Assembly (NCBI GenBank): GCA_002336915.1
Contig: DDET01000021.1
Location: 113,756-149,761, forward strand
Length of the DNA: 36,006 bases
Origin: Bacteroidetes bacterium UBA1947
GTDB taxonomy: Bacteria; Bacteroidota; Bacteroidia; Chitinophagales; Chitinophagaceae
Reading direction: 5' to 3'
The translations under genes and the position numbers were made by a program. Of this stretch, positions 15,184-24,121 are shown piece by piece. The number at the start of each line of letters is the position of its first letter. Positions within the stretch are counted from its first letter, which is position 1. Below the pieces are notes generated by a model, which saw only the letters and a program-made list of their open reading frames with translations, ran no database searches and was not told the origin of the DNA.

Positions 15184-16830
15184 TTATTGAATCTTTATCA
15201 AATAATAATTTACCAGTGCTTTATTGCGTGTAGCCGGATCTAAGAATTCAGGGGTCAGTTCTGTTACTTTGAACCTGGGAAATTGCTTCAGTATATCAAA
15301 AGTAAAGCCCTTCAGCTTGAGCGTGTCTATACCGTCGTGCCCGGTTAAAACATACTTTCTGTCTTTTATGTCTGCTACATTATATACATTTTCTACAAAA
15401 CCTTGTGCGTAAAAAGGAAGAGCGTTTAGGGGGTCATCAACGCTATACGTACAAATGCCAGAGGGTGCTATATGCTTCTCGCTTATATAACGGCCTGCCT
15501 GCGAGCCCAGCTGGTATTTCAGCAGCGTATAATAAAAATGATTGGTGAATATGATATTGACAATGATAATAGCAACTGCGCTGCTCCATAGCAGTTTTTG
15601 TTTGAGTTTTTTTTGCAAAACAAGATAAAGCCAGGCGAGCGCGAGCGTAAACCACACCACGGCCCATGGCGTATTACCCGGAAAAACATAGAATACAAAG
15701 AGCGAAGCGCCTGCCACTAACAAAAAGGAAGTAAGCATATGGAAAGGGCGCATAATGCTGTACAGCTTTGCATAGTGCCCATTAAAGAAATCGCTCATGA
15801 GCTTTGCAACCATAATGGCGGCAAGCGGGAAGGCCACAAAAATATAATGAGGCAACTGGTAATGTGATGAGCCCAAGGCTATATAAGTAAGTATAAAACC
15901 ACCGGTTGAAAGCCATTCCTGCTGCGGCTGCAGGCGAAACTTTTGTTTTGCCAGCGTGATGATATTCAGGATTAATGCCACAAGAAATAGAAATATCCAG
16001 GGCAGGAAAGACCAGAACATGTTAGAAAGCAGGAAGTCGAAACCGGCACCATTGCTCCATGGGCTTTCGCCGGTGATGCGGCCAAAGCTTTGTGTCCAGA
16101 AGAAGAAGCGAAGGCCTGAAACATGCTGCATGCCATTCACCGTCTTTTCAGGATGCATATCGAACTGCTGGTACAGGCCGATACTCATGGGAATGAGGAA
16201 GATGGCGATAAGCATAAAATCAAAAAGATGCCAGGGATTGAAGATGCTTTTCCATTTGCGTTTCAATAGCCAATCGCTGCCGAACGCAAACAGTGGCACT
16301 AACAAGGCTATGGGCCCTTTGGTCATCATGCCGCAGGCAATGGACAATGTACCCAATAGCACATACTGCCATTTGCGTTTCGTCTCACATTCCTTTATAG
16401 CCCATATGGCAGTAACCACCCAGCTCATTAGTATGGTATCGCAGCGTACATCATTGGTCATGAGGAACATACCCTGGCAGGTACCTAATATAAGTGCTGC
16501 CATGCGTGCCGTGCCTTCGTCATAAAGCAACTTAGTAAGCCTGTACAGTGCGAATAATGCCCAGAGGGCAAAGAGGATAGAAGGCAGCTTGTAGCCGAAA
16601 TTATTTACCCCGAAAACCTTCATGCTTGTGGCAGAGACCCAAAAGAGAAATGGCGGTTTATCCAGGTAATCGTTGCCGCGATCGTACAGGTGCAGGTAAT
16701 CGCCGCTTTGGGCCATCTCCCGGCTCATTTCGGCATATTGGGATGCATCCACGTCCATCGTGTCGACCCTAACGGCGGAGAAATAGAGCAGCGCCAGCAA
16801 TATAAAAACCCAAAACGGGACCCTCGGCAT
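15184..16830 (-). CDS. ArnT/PMT-type membrane glycosyltransferase
   Basis: Polytopic inner-membrane protein of 548 residues of the lipid-linked sugar glycosyltransferase group (GT-C fold; PMT/ArnT/YfhO-like). The N-terminal end of the first membrane helix is followed by the catalytic-type motif M-D-V-D-A-S-Q-Y-A-E-M-S (Asp26 and Asp28) and by DYLDKPPFLFW, both typical for ArnT-like enzymes that take the sugar from undecaprenyl phosphate. About eleven hydrophobic segments follow, with MMTKGPIALLVPLFAF and an LGSSHYQLPHYIFVAFPLAA segment in the conserved positions. The last ~100 residues form a soluble domain. The acceptor, lipid A or a protein, cannot be told. No arn operon genes are near. Start at ATG 16830, 15-20 bases after a perfect -7 box. 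Confidence 0.85.
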   Translation of the reverse strand: MPRVPFWVFILLALLYFSAVRVDTMDVDASQYAEMSREMAQSGDYLHLYDRGNDYLDKPPFLFWVSATSMKVFGVNNFGYKLPSILFALWALFALYRLTKLLYDEGTARMAALILGTCQGMFLMTNDVRCDTILMSWVVTAIWAIKECETKRKWQYVLLGTLSIACGMMTKGPIALLVPLFAFGSDWLLKRKWKSIFNPWHLFDFMLIAIFLIPMSIGLYQQFDMHPEKTVNGMQHVSGLRFFFWTQSFGRITGESPWSNGAGFDFLLSNMFWSFLPWIFLFLVALILNIITLAKQKFRLQPQQEWLSTGGFILTYIALGSSHYQLPHYIFVAFPLAAIMVAKLMSDFFNGHYAKLYSIMRPFHMLTSFLLVAGASLFVFYVFPGNTPWAVVWFTLALAWLYLVLQKKLKQKLLWSSAVAIIIVNIIFTNHFYYTLLKYQLGSQAGRYISEKHIAPSGICTYSVDDPLNALPFYAQGFVENVYNVADIKDRKYVLTGHDGIDTLKLKGFTFDILKQFPRFKVTELTPEFLDPATRNKALVNYYLIKIQ

Positions 16831-16849
16831 TGTAAAAATTTTACGAGAA

Positions 16850-16857
16850 CAAAAATA
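16850..16857 (-). promoter_or_regulatory. Bacteroidota-type -7 box of the glycosyltransferase gene
   Basis: On the minus strand TATTTTTG matches TAnnTTTG exactly, 19 bases before the ATG (16828-16830). The whole divergent spacer to the epimerase gene is only 43 bases, so both promoters must overlap here. Confidence 0.5.
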
Positions 16858-16873
16858 GTTGCAATTTTATCGA

Positions 16874-17905
16874 ATGTTGCACCTTGAGCATTTTCATTTT
16901 GAACTGGCATTTGAATACCCTTTTACAACGCATAAAGGCACTAAAACTGCCCAGCCCAGCCTGCTTGTGTCATTGGGATTGGGGCCGTTGAAGGGATATG
17001 GAGAAGCACCCGCAATAAGTTATTATAATGTAACAGTGCCTGAGATGCAGGCCTTGCTGGAAGAAAAGCGTGGAATGATAGAGCGCTATGCGCTTACCGA
17101 CCCGCACAGGTTCTGGCATTTTTTGCACCACCTGATACCGGGGCAGCACTTCCTGACAGCAGCATTGGACATAGCAGGCTGGGACCTTTTTGCACAATTA
17201 AGACGGCAACCGCTATATCATCTCTTGGGGCTTAAATGGGAAAACCTGCCGATGACAGACTATACCATAGGCATGGGAAGCCGGGAAGAAATGGTGCAAA
17301 AAATGAAAGCACATCCCTGGCCGATATATAAAGTGAAAATGGGAACCGCAAGTGATATAGATATGATACGCGCCTTGCGGGCTAATACGGATGTACCTTT
17401 CAGAGTGGATGCCAATGAGGGCTGGACATTTGAAGAGGCGAAAGAATTGATACCTGAACTGCAAAAACTGGGTGTTACACTCGTGGAACAGCCATTGGGC
17501 AGGAAAGAAAGGGACGCAATGAAAGAATTGAAAAAAATATCAACGCTGCCAGTCTATGCCGATGAAAGCTGTCAGACAGAGGGTGATGTAAGTAAATGTT
17601 TAGACGGCTTTCACGGAATCAATATAAAGCTCACTAAATGTGGCGGCATTACGCCGGCAATGCGGATGATAACCGAAGCAAAGAAGCTGGGGATGAAGGT
17701 GATGATAGGTAGCATGAATGAAAGCACTATTGGTTCGGCAGCTATAGCCCACCTATCTCCGCTGCTGGATGAGATGGATGCTGATGGGCCGCTGCTGCTT
17801 AAAGAAGATATAGCGGAAGGGCTTACCTATGATCATGGGAAAGTGCAGATAAGCAATGTACCCGGGCTTGGAGTAAAATTCTGGAGAGAAAAGAGAGAGA
17901 AGTAA
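16874..17905 (+). CDS. Dipeptide (L-Ala-D/L-Glu type) epimerase, enolase superfamily
   Basis: Enolase-superfamily enzyme of the muconate-lactonizing/dipeptide epimerase branch. All catalytic positions are visible: K-V-K (Lys153/Lys155) and Lys252 (N-I-K-L-T-K) as the acid/base pair, and Asp179 (R-V-D-A-N), Glu205 (L-V-E-Q-P) and Asp230 (Y-A-D-E-S) as magnesium ligands. The C-terminal D-x-D at 302-304 (DEMDADGPLLL) is the motif that in dipeptide epimerases holds the amino group of the substrate. Known members epimerise L-Ala-D-Glu from recycled peptidoglycan, but others prefer different dipeptides, so specificity is open. ATG 16874 was chosen over an in-frame TTG at 16859. The murB gene follows after 35 bases, which supports a cell-wall role. 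Confidence 0.88.
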   Translation: MLHLEHFHFELAFEYPFTTHKGTKTAQPSLLVSLGLGPLKGYGEAPAISYYNVTVPEMQALLEEKRGMIERYALTDPHRFWHFLHHLIPGQHFLTAALDIAGWDLFAQLRRQPLYHLLGLKWENLPMTDYTIGMGSREEMVQKMKAHPWPIYKVKMGTASDIDMIRALRANTDVPFRVDANEGWTFEEAKELIPELQKLGVTLVEQPLGRKERDAMKELKKISTLPVYADESCQTEGDVSKCLDGFHGINIKLTKCGGITPAMRMITEAKKLGMKVMIGSMNESTIGSAAIAHLSPLLDEMDADGPLLLKEDIAEGLTYDHGKVQISNVPGLGVKFWREKREK

Positions 17906-17940
17906 ATAGGTTGACAGGGTTAAAAGCTATTTTTGACACA

Positions 17941-18954
17941 ATGCAATTACAAAAGAATATTTCATTAAAACCATACAATACATTTGGCATAGACCTGCCG
18001 GCTGAATATTTGCTGGAGGTAAGTGATCTTGCGCAATTACCTGAAATAGCTGAAGATAAAACGCTGCCCACGCAAAAACATGTACTGGGTGGTGGTAGTA
18101 ATATACTACTCACTAAGCCAGTAGCAGGGCTGGTATTACTTAATAAACTAAATGGCATAAGTGTAGAACGGGAAGATGATGAGCATGTTTGGCTAAACGT
18201 AAGTGCAGGTGAAGTGTGGCATGAGTTTGTATTATACGCGATAAATAATAACCTGGCGGGGATAGAAAACCTCGCCTTAATACCCGGAACAGTGGGCGCA
18301 TCGCCCATACAGAATATAGGAGCATATGGAGTAGAGGCTAAAGAAACAATAGACAGCGTGACCGGATGGCATTGGGAGGAAGCAGAGTTTATTAGCTATA
18401 GCAATGCCTCCTGCGATTTTGGCTACAGGGACAGCATTTTTAAGCGCGAGCTAAAGGATAAGTTGTTCATCACTTCCGTTACGTTCAGGCTGGATAAGAA
18501 GCCACATTATAATGTGAGTTACGGTGCTATCGAACAGGAGCTGGAGAAAATGGCTGTGACAAGCCTGTCTATAAAAGCGATAGCTGATGCGGTAATAGCA
18601 ATACGCAGCAGCAAGCTGCCCGACCCTAAAAAGACGGGGAATGCCGGAAGCTTTTTTAAGAACCCAACTATTACACTGGAGCATTTTGAGATGCTGCAAA
18701 CCAACTACCCCAATATTCCTTGTTATCCTGTGAGCGATATTATGGTGAAGGTGCCGGCAGGATGGTTGATAGAGCAATGCGGATGGAAGGGTACGAGACG
18801 CGGTGATGCCGGCGTGCATGAAAAGCAGGCGCTGGTGATAGCTAACTACGGCAATGCAAGCGGTGACGAAATTTGGGCTTTGTCCGAGGAGATATTGCAA
18901 TCTGTTAAGGAACGGTTTGGGATATTATTAGAACGCGAAGTGCAGGTGTGGTAG
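17941..18954 (+). CDS. murB: UDP-N-acetylmuramate dehydrogenase (UDP-N-acetylenolpyruvoylglucosamine reductase)
   Basis: FAD- and NADPH-dependent reduction of the enolpyruvyl intermediate to UDP-N-acetylmuramate in the cytoplasm. FAD-binding motifs PYNTFGID (11-18), L-G-G-G-S-N-I-L-L (49-57) and IPGTVGASPIQNIGAYG (114-130) are in place. Catalytic residues can be assigned: Arg163 in G-Y-R-D-S-I-F-K, Ser237 in NAGSFFKNP as proton donor, and Glu333 in R-E-V-Q-V-W near the end. The 337-residue length and the layout match the type I (E. coli-like) enzyme rather than the shorter type II. I used ATG 17941; the upstream in-frame TTG at 17911 adds residues not typical for the family. Follows the dipeptide epimerase in the same direction and meets the histidine kinase gene tail to tail with no space. 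Confidence 0.95.
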   Translation: MQLQKNISLKPYNTFGIDLPAEYLLEVSDLAQLPEIAEDKTLPTQKHVLGGGSNILLTKPVAGLVLLNKLNGISVEREDDEHVWLNVSAGEVWHEFVLYAINNNLAGIENLALIPGTVGASPIQNIGAYGVEAKETIDSVTGWHWEEAEFISYSNASCDFGYRDSIFKRELKDKLFITSVTFRLDKKPHYNVSYGAIEQELEKMAVTSLSIKAIADAVIAIRSSKLPDPKKTGNAGSFFKNPTITLEHFEMLQTNYPNIPCYPVSDIMVKVPAGWLIEQCGWKGTRRGDAGVHEKQALVIANYGNASGDEIWALSEEILQSVKERFGILLEREVQVW

Positions 18955-21900
18955 TTATGGTGCTGTAACCAACGGCAGTTTGATAAAAAAGGTAGTTCCT
19001 TTTCCGTCTTCCGTTTCAAACCATATCTCTCCCTGCCAGAACTCAATTATCTTTTTGGTCATAGCAAGGCCAAGGCCCGTTCCTGAAGTTTTGGTAGTAA
19101 AATAGGGTTGAAAGATGCGTATAGCTATCTCTTCATTTATGCCATGCCCGTTGTCTTCGAAAGATATCTTCGCGTAGCCATCTTCTTTTTCAAGTGTAAC
19201 CTTAATATAGCTGCCTTCTATTCCTTCAAGGGCCTGGGTCCCATTCTCGAGCAGGTTCGTGAATACACGCAGCAATTGGCTTTTATCAGCATATACTACC
19301 AGTTTTTCAGCAGGTTCGTCGAGGCTGGTAGTAATGCTGTCTTTATTCATATATAGCTCCACAGCCTTCTCAAGTAATCCATTCAATTCCAGCTCCTCGG
19401 GGCGGGCTTCCGGCATTTTTGCAAAATTCGAAAACTCGGAGGCGATATAGGAAAGGTTGTCGATCTGCTCAATGATGGATTCTGATACGCGCTGTGTTAG
19501 TTCTTCAACATTCGGGCTCTTGCTTTTCAACGCTTGTTGCAAATGCTGTACATTCAGCTTCATTGGTGTGAGCGGGTTCTTTATCTCGTGCGCCACCTGG
19601 CGGGCCATTTCACGCCATGCACTTTCGCGTTCACTCTGGGCCAGCTTAGCGGCGTTCTCTTCCACCTTCTTTACCATGTTGTTATACTCTGATACCAGCA
19701 TGCCTATCTCATCGTTGTAAGGCCATTGGATGCGTTCGTTCCGGCTAAGGTTCAGCCTGCTGAACTGGCTGATGATGACATTGAAAATATTGGTGATCCA
19801 CTTTGTAATGAGTACAGTGAAAATACTGGAGATAAGGAAAATGAATGCATATAGGTTGATAAGTGTAACAATGATATTTGATATCTGGTAATCGAGGTCG
19901 CGCTCGGAGGAAAAGAAGGGTATGTTTATATAGCCTATAGTTGTTCCCTGTTCGTTACGTAGCGGCACATAAGATGAGAGGTAAGGGAGTTCGCCGATCT
20001 TTTCCTGTTGCACGAGTATGGATTTACCCAGTATCAGCATTTGCTGGTAAGCATCGGGCCGAATGATACGGGCAAGCAGGGCGCGATCATAGATATCATC
20101 TTGCGAAGTGACCTCAAGTGCGCCGGTAGAATTGAAGATATTTATGTCCACCTTTTGGTTATTGGCGAGCGTACTAACGAAATACTTGAAAGCAGGGGAG
20201 ATCGTTCCCGCATTAAACAGGCCTGCCTGCGCCACAGCATTATCCTGCCTGAGGTATTCCTGCACACTTTGTTCCACCACCTCCATCGCGCCCTCAAGCT
20301 TATTTTTATTTGATTCCTTATACTGTGCTTTGAAGAAATATACCGTTACAAAACCAATGAGCATAAAGGAAACCAGTACAATACCTAACATGGAAAAGTG
20401 GATTCTCCTTCGCAAAGTAAGCGCAATGATCCTACCCGAATTTTTTGGGCTGATAAGGTAAGTAATGTACAGGCGATATAAAAGCAATAGAATAGCGACC
20501 AGCATTTGAATACCAAACACATATGAGAACACTGTTATCCCCTCAAAGATCAGGCTGTGGTTGTGCACCACGATCACCGTTTTGTTTTCGCTATACTTAA
20601 ACCAGAGTTCGGAGGCATTGTCGCGGGTATTAAAAATGCTTTGCGAAGGCTGCATGCCTGCCGACTGTATCAATACCGGAAAAGAATAATCGCCGTACTG
20701 ATTAATGAGCTTGTCCCTGGCATAAATAGCGTATGAGTATTCATCACGGTCCTGTGCTTTTAGCGATGCGGGTTGCAACAGTTCAGGATAAACCGTACCC
20801 GGTGTAGCCTGCTTGAGGGCAAGGTCTATGAATATATGAGCGCTATCACCAGGCATGGTATCATAGATCACAGGTATCTCCGCAAGGTAATAGTGCTCGT
20901 CGGGTGCATACTCTTTATAATGCAAGGGCCCTGTTGAAAAAGTGGCGCGTCTAATGTCGGCAAAGAGTGCGTTAAAGCTCAGTGTATCTTTATTATACAG
21001 TGGACGATTTTGTTTGTCGAATAGGTAAACCTGCGCCTGGTACTTACTTAATTGTCCACCCAGGTATACCGCGTTTAGATGTTCATTTATCAACCTGCTT
21101 CCTTCGAGCGTGGGATGTGCAAAAAATCCTTTTATTGTCGGGTCTCTTTCTATATTCTGCGCTATGTTTTGGAAGGCGTACTCAGTGACTTCATCGCGTT
21201 GCCGGGCTATACGTTCGGCAAATATCCTGCGGGTATCGTGCTCTTTAATATGCACGAAGTGATATATAATGCCTGAGCAAAACAAGCAAATAAATACCGC
21301 CCAGCCAAGCATATGTGTCGCAAACAGATCTGAAACAAAAGTAAACTTCCTGATGTCCAACAATACGATCATGATCATTAACCATGCAAGCAGGGAAACC
21401 GTAAAATGCCAGTTATCGTTCTTAACAGTAGCGGCGAAGGGTATGCCAATAGCAATGACCAGCAAATATTTCAGCCACTTATTTTTAAGTAGTGTATTTG
21501 CCTGGATGTTGAGAAAATAGATCGCAACGCATGATAAGCCGGAAATAATGGTAATGGTAAACAGCCCTATGATAGTGTACTTGTCAATAGTGTCGAAATG
21601 GGCAAGGTCGAAAGATATATTAGAATCGAGAATAAGATTTCGTATGACATTCACGAATCCGAAAGAGTAATAAACAAGCAGAAAAGCAAAGACAATACCC
21701 AATAAATACCGCAATACTTTGTTCGTGATACCTGTAGTAAATGTTTTGTATGACGTATGCCTGATAATAAAAACGCCTATCCAAAGGATGCATAAAGTAT
21801 TAAGCGCCAGGTCGCCCAGCGAGGGCAAAAATTCACTGGATGCATACATCAATGTCGAGAAAAAAGGGATAGCCTTTAATGAGAATGGCAAGCCAAATAA

Positions 21901-22668
21901 ATATGTCGAGGCCCGTAGCCCCACGACGACAATGATAGTAAAGGCAAGGCCCCAGCCGAAGCCCTTAGTGCGCGAGATGAATATGGCAATAAGCTGTAGC
22001 CAGGAAACTGAAGCGATCAATGCCAGTATCAGTATCCAGATCATTATTGAGTCGGGCAGCCAATGGGGAAGGTCCTGTGGGAAGAATCGCAGATAGAACA
22101 GCGGTGCGCTATGCCCTGCACTTATCGCAAAACTATTTTTTGCAGGATGGCTGAGCAATTGTGCAGAGGCGGGGATATAGTCTGCCGCTTCAAAATGCGA
22201 TTTTAGATAGTCGTTCTCAAAGGGATAGAGTGTAACAACGGGGAACAAAATAAATAGCCTCTCGTCCTTATTTAAATAAGGTAGCGACATTGATCTGCCG
22301 ATATAATAGCCCCTGTTATATTTAAGCAGCTTGGGTTCAGCACCGGCGTCCATCGATGCCGGTAGTATTTTGTTATTATTCCAGAATACTAGGGTATCCT
22401 TATCAAATGCATAAACATAAAAGGGGAATTCATGCATGGCATGCACTTCATCGCTGGTGAGTGTTTGTGCAAATGCCTGCCTGATCAGGGATTCATTCCT
22501 AAGAAACTCCTTTAGCCGTTTTTCTTTATGCCTTATGTCCTTGTCTACGCGCTCTGCCATAGCCGCAGGCTTCATGGCCCGCGAGTTATCATAAAAATGC
22601 CAGCATGCGGCGCACCATAAAAATACGCTCAGCAAAAGCCAGCCCCAATATGGATAACGCCTGAACAT
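18955..22668 (-). CDS. Large polytopic sensor histidine kinase (NtrY-like C-terminus)
   Basis: A complete histidine kinase of 1237 residues. The C-terminal part is standard: HAMP-like linker (about 957-1005), HisKA with the phosphoacceptor His1027 (Q-V-A-H-E-I-K-N-P-L), and HATPase with the N box (L-L-E-N-G, about 1139-1143), D-N-G-H-G (1172-1176) and S-G-T-G-L-G-L (1195-1201). The remainder is unusual: hydrophobic segments near 9-26, 207-232, 237-258, 287-303, 319-342, 364-386, 400-416, 421-438 and 452-472, then an extracytoplasmic part of about 240 residues, helices near 712-738 and 757-780, a second extracytoplasmic domain (about 781-930) and a last helix (931-956). The kinase core resembles NtrY, but a nitrogen role is not shown. 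Its ATG follows the mazG stop with no gap, so it is translated from the ubiX-mazG transcript. No response regulator is adjacent. Confidence 0.9.
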   Translation of the reverse strand: MFRRYPYWGWLLLSVFLWCAACWHFYDNSRAMKPAAMAERVDKDIRHKEKRLKEFLRNESLIRQAFAQTLTSDEVHAMHEFPFYVYAFDKDTLVFWNNNKILPASMDAGAEPKLLKYNRGYYIGRSMSLPYLNKDERLFILFPVVTLYPFENDYLKSHFEAADYIPASAQLLSHPAKNSFAISAGHSAPLFYLRFFPQDLPHWLPDSIMIWILILALIASVSWLQLIAIFISRTKGFGWGLAFTIIVVVGLRASTYLFGLPFSLKAIPFFSTLMYASSEFLPSLGDLALNTLCILWIGVFIIRHTSYKTFTTGITNKVLRYLLGIVFAFLLVYYSFGFVNVIRNLILDSNISFDLAHFDTIDKYTIIGLFTITIISGLSCVAIYFLNIQANTLLKNKWLKYLLVIAIGIPFAATVKNDNWHFTVSLLAWLMIMIVLLDIRKFTFVSDLFATHMLGWAVFICLFCSGIIYHFVHIKEHDTRRIFAERIARQRDEVTEYAFQNIAQNIERDPTIKGFFAHPTLEGSRLINEHLNAVYLGGQLSKYQAQVYLFDKQNRPLYNKDTLSFNALFADIRRATFSTGPLHYKEYAPDEHYYLAEIPVIYDTMPGDSAHIFIDLALKQATPGTVYPELLQPASLKAQDRDEYSYAIYARDKLINQYGDYSFPVLIQSAGMQPSQSIFNTRDNASELWFKYSENKTVIVVHNHSLIFEGITVFSYVFGIQMLVAILLLLYRLYITYLISPKNSGRIIALTLRRRIHFSMLGIVLVSFMLIGFVTVYFFKAQYKESNKNKLEGAMEVVEQSVQEYLRQDNAVAQAGLFNAGTISPAFKYFVSTLANNQKVDINIFNSTGALEVTSQDDIYDRALLARIIRPDAYQQMLILGKSILVQQEKIGELPYLSSYVPLRNEQGTTIGYINIPFFSSERDLDYQISNIIVTLINLYAFIFLISSIFTVLITKWITNIFNVIISQFSRLNLSRNERIQWPYNDEIGMLVSEYNNMVKKVEENAAKLAQSERESAWREMARQVAHEIKNPLTPMKLNVQHLQQALKSKSPNVEELTQRVSESIIEQIDNLSYIASEFSNFAKMPEARPEELELNGLLEKAVELYMNKDSITTSLDEPAEKLVVYADKSQLLRVFTNLLENGTQALEGIEGSYIKVTLEKEDGYAKISFEDNGHGINEEIAIRIFQPYFTTKTSGTGLGLAMTKKIIEFWQGEIWFETEDGKGTTFFIKLPLVTAP

Positions 22669-23436
22669 CTATGATCGCTCTTCTTTTTTTACTTCATTCC
22701 ACAAGGCATCCATTTCTCCAAGGTCCATATCATATAGTATTTTGCCTTGTGCCTCGGCCATCGCTTCCATTTGATGGAAACGCTTTATGAATTTCTTATT
22801 GGTCAGTTCCAAGGCGTTCTCAGGATCCACATTTATGAACCTTGCATAGTTGACCAGTGCAAACAGCACGTCTCCAAACTCTTCCTGTATATGTTTTTCG
22901 TCGCCCGATGCCACAGCTTCATATAGTTCAGCTATCTCTTCATCCACTTTTTCTTTCACCTGGCCCAGGTGGTCCCATTCAAAACCTACCTGTTTGGTTT
23001 TTTCCTGCAGGCGGATGGCTTTGGTAATGGCGGGCAGGGATTTGGGAACACCACTCAACACAGATTTCTTGCCTTCCTTAAGCTTTATTTTTTCCCAGTT
23101 TTGCTTTACCTGTTCCTCGTCCTCCACGTTTACATTTGAATATATATGCGGGTGCCGTGCAACGAGCTTATTACACACCCCTTCGATTACCTCATCGAAC
23201 GTAAACTGGTTTTGCTCTGCACCAATTTTGCTGTAGAAAACGATATGCAAGAGCATATCGCCGAGTTCTTCTTTAAGCCCCTGCCAGTTCTCATCTGTTA
23301 TGGCATCGGTAAGCTCATATACTTCTTCTATGGTTTGCTGGCGCAGTGTCTGGATGGTTTGTTTCTTATCCCAGGGGCATTGCTCCCTTAGTTCGTCCAT
23401 TATCGCCCTTAAACGTTCAATTGATGTTGAATACAT
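22669..23436 (-). CDS. mazG: Nucleoside triphosphate pyrophosphohydrolase
   Basis: All-alpha NTP pyrophosphatase that hydrolyses (d)NTPs, including non-canonical ones, to monophosphate and pyrophosphate. It has the tandem arrangement of two MazG domains: an N-terminal one with CPWDKKQTIQTLRQQTIEE (20-38) and E-E-L-G-D-M-L-L-H-I, and a C-terminal one with KVDEEIAELYEAV and E-E-F-G-D-V-L-F-A-L-V-N-Y-A. The glutamate/aspartate residues of the E-x-x-E and E-x-x-D motifs are present in both. Its length of 255 residues is that of E. coli MazG. It lies 35 bases after ubiX and its stop codon touches the start of the histidine kinase. This is the housekeeping enzyme, unrelated to the MazF toxin partner MazE. 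Confidence 0.94.
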   Translation of the reverse strand: MYSTSIERLRAIMDELREQCPWDKKQTIQTLRQQTIEEVYELTDAITDENWQGLKEELGDMLLHIVFYSKIGAEQNQFTFDEVIEGVCNKLVARHPHIYSNVNVEDEEQVKQNWEKIKLKEGKKSVLSGVPKSLPAITKAIRLQEKTKQVGFEWDHLGQVKEKVDEEIAELYEAVASGDEKHIQEEFGDVLFALVNYARFINVDPENALELTNKKFIKRFHQMEAMAEAQGKILYDMDLGEMDALWNEVKKEERS

Positions 23437-23471
23437 ACTGGATACTAGATTCTTGATGCCGGATATTTAAT

Positions 23472-24029
23472 TTATGATTCCTGCCACTTGTAGCCATCAA
23501 CTTTCAGGCCACTTAGCTGCAATACACGATGAATAACGGTATAAGCTGCGTCTTCAATGCTCTTTGGCTGGCTGTAAAATGATGGTGTGGCGGGGCAAAT
23601 GATGCCACCGGCTTCAGTAACCGTTGTCATATTCTTTAAATGAATAAGATTATATGGTGTTTCACGCACTACGCAAATGAGCTTTCGTCTTTCCTTCAAC
23701 ATCACATCGGCTGCGCGGGTGACGAGATCATTACTGATACCATTAGCTATCCGGCCCAGGGTACCCATGCTGCAAGGACAAATGATCAGCGTTTCGTAGG
23801 ACGAACTACCCGAAGCAAATGGGGCAAAAAAGTCGGCCTTCGCCCAGACTTTAAAGGGATATTGTTCATAACTTTTATCACCCAGTTCATGTTGCCAAAC
23901 GGTAAAAGCGTTATCGCTCCATACCAGGCTCACTTCTGTCACCTGGTCCTTCATCTCCAACAATTTATCGAGCAAAACCCGGGCATAAACAGAGCCGCTA
24001 GCCCCGGTAATAGCCACCGCTATCTTCAT
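23472..24029 (-). CDS. ubiX: Flavin prenyltransferase UbiX
   Basis: Makes prenylated FMN, the cofactor of UbiD-type decarboxylases. The protein of 185 residues has the flavodoxin-like start IAVAITGASGSVYARVLL (3-20) that binds the flavin phosphate, the P-C-S-M-G-T-L-G-R-I-A-N-G motif (C-S-M/T-x-x-L), and the RKLICVVRETPYNLIHLKNM segment with the conserved R-E-T-P. These are specific for UbiX/Pad1. No ubiD gene is in the window. It heads the ubiX-mazG-histidine kinase unit and is divergent from the thioredoxin-fold gene. In Bacteroidota that make menaquinone, UbiX usually serves the futalosine or other decarboxylation pathways; which one applies is not visible here. Confidence 0.93.
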   Translation of the reverse strand: MKIAVAITGASGSVYARVLLDKLLEMKDQVTEVSLVWSDNAFTVWQHELGDKSYEQYPFKVWAKADFFAPFASGSSSYETLIICPCSMGTLGRIANGISNDLVTRAADVMLKERRKLICVVRETPYNLIHLKNMTTVTEAGGIICPATPSFYSQPKSIEDAAYTVIHRVLQLSGLKVDGYKWQES

Positions 24030-24068
24030 CTTTTAACGCTTTATTTTAAATATATTACCTGCAATTAA

Positions 24069-24076
24069 CAAAGCTA
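24069..24076 (-). promoter_or_regulatory. Bacteroidota-type -7 box of the ubiX operon
   Basis: TAGCTTTG on the minus strand matches TAnnTTTG exactly, about 40 bases before the ubiX ATG. On the plus strand TAAATTCG at about 24091-24098 (one mismatch) may serve the divergent thioredoxin-fold gene. Confidence 0.5.
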
Positions 24077-24121
24077 CATGGAAAAAATCGTAAATTCGTC
24101 TTTTAAAAATCGCATGTATAA

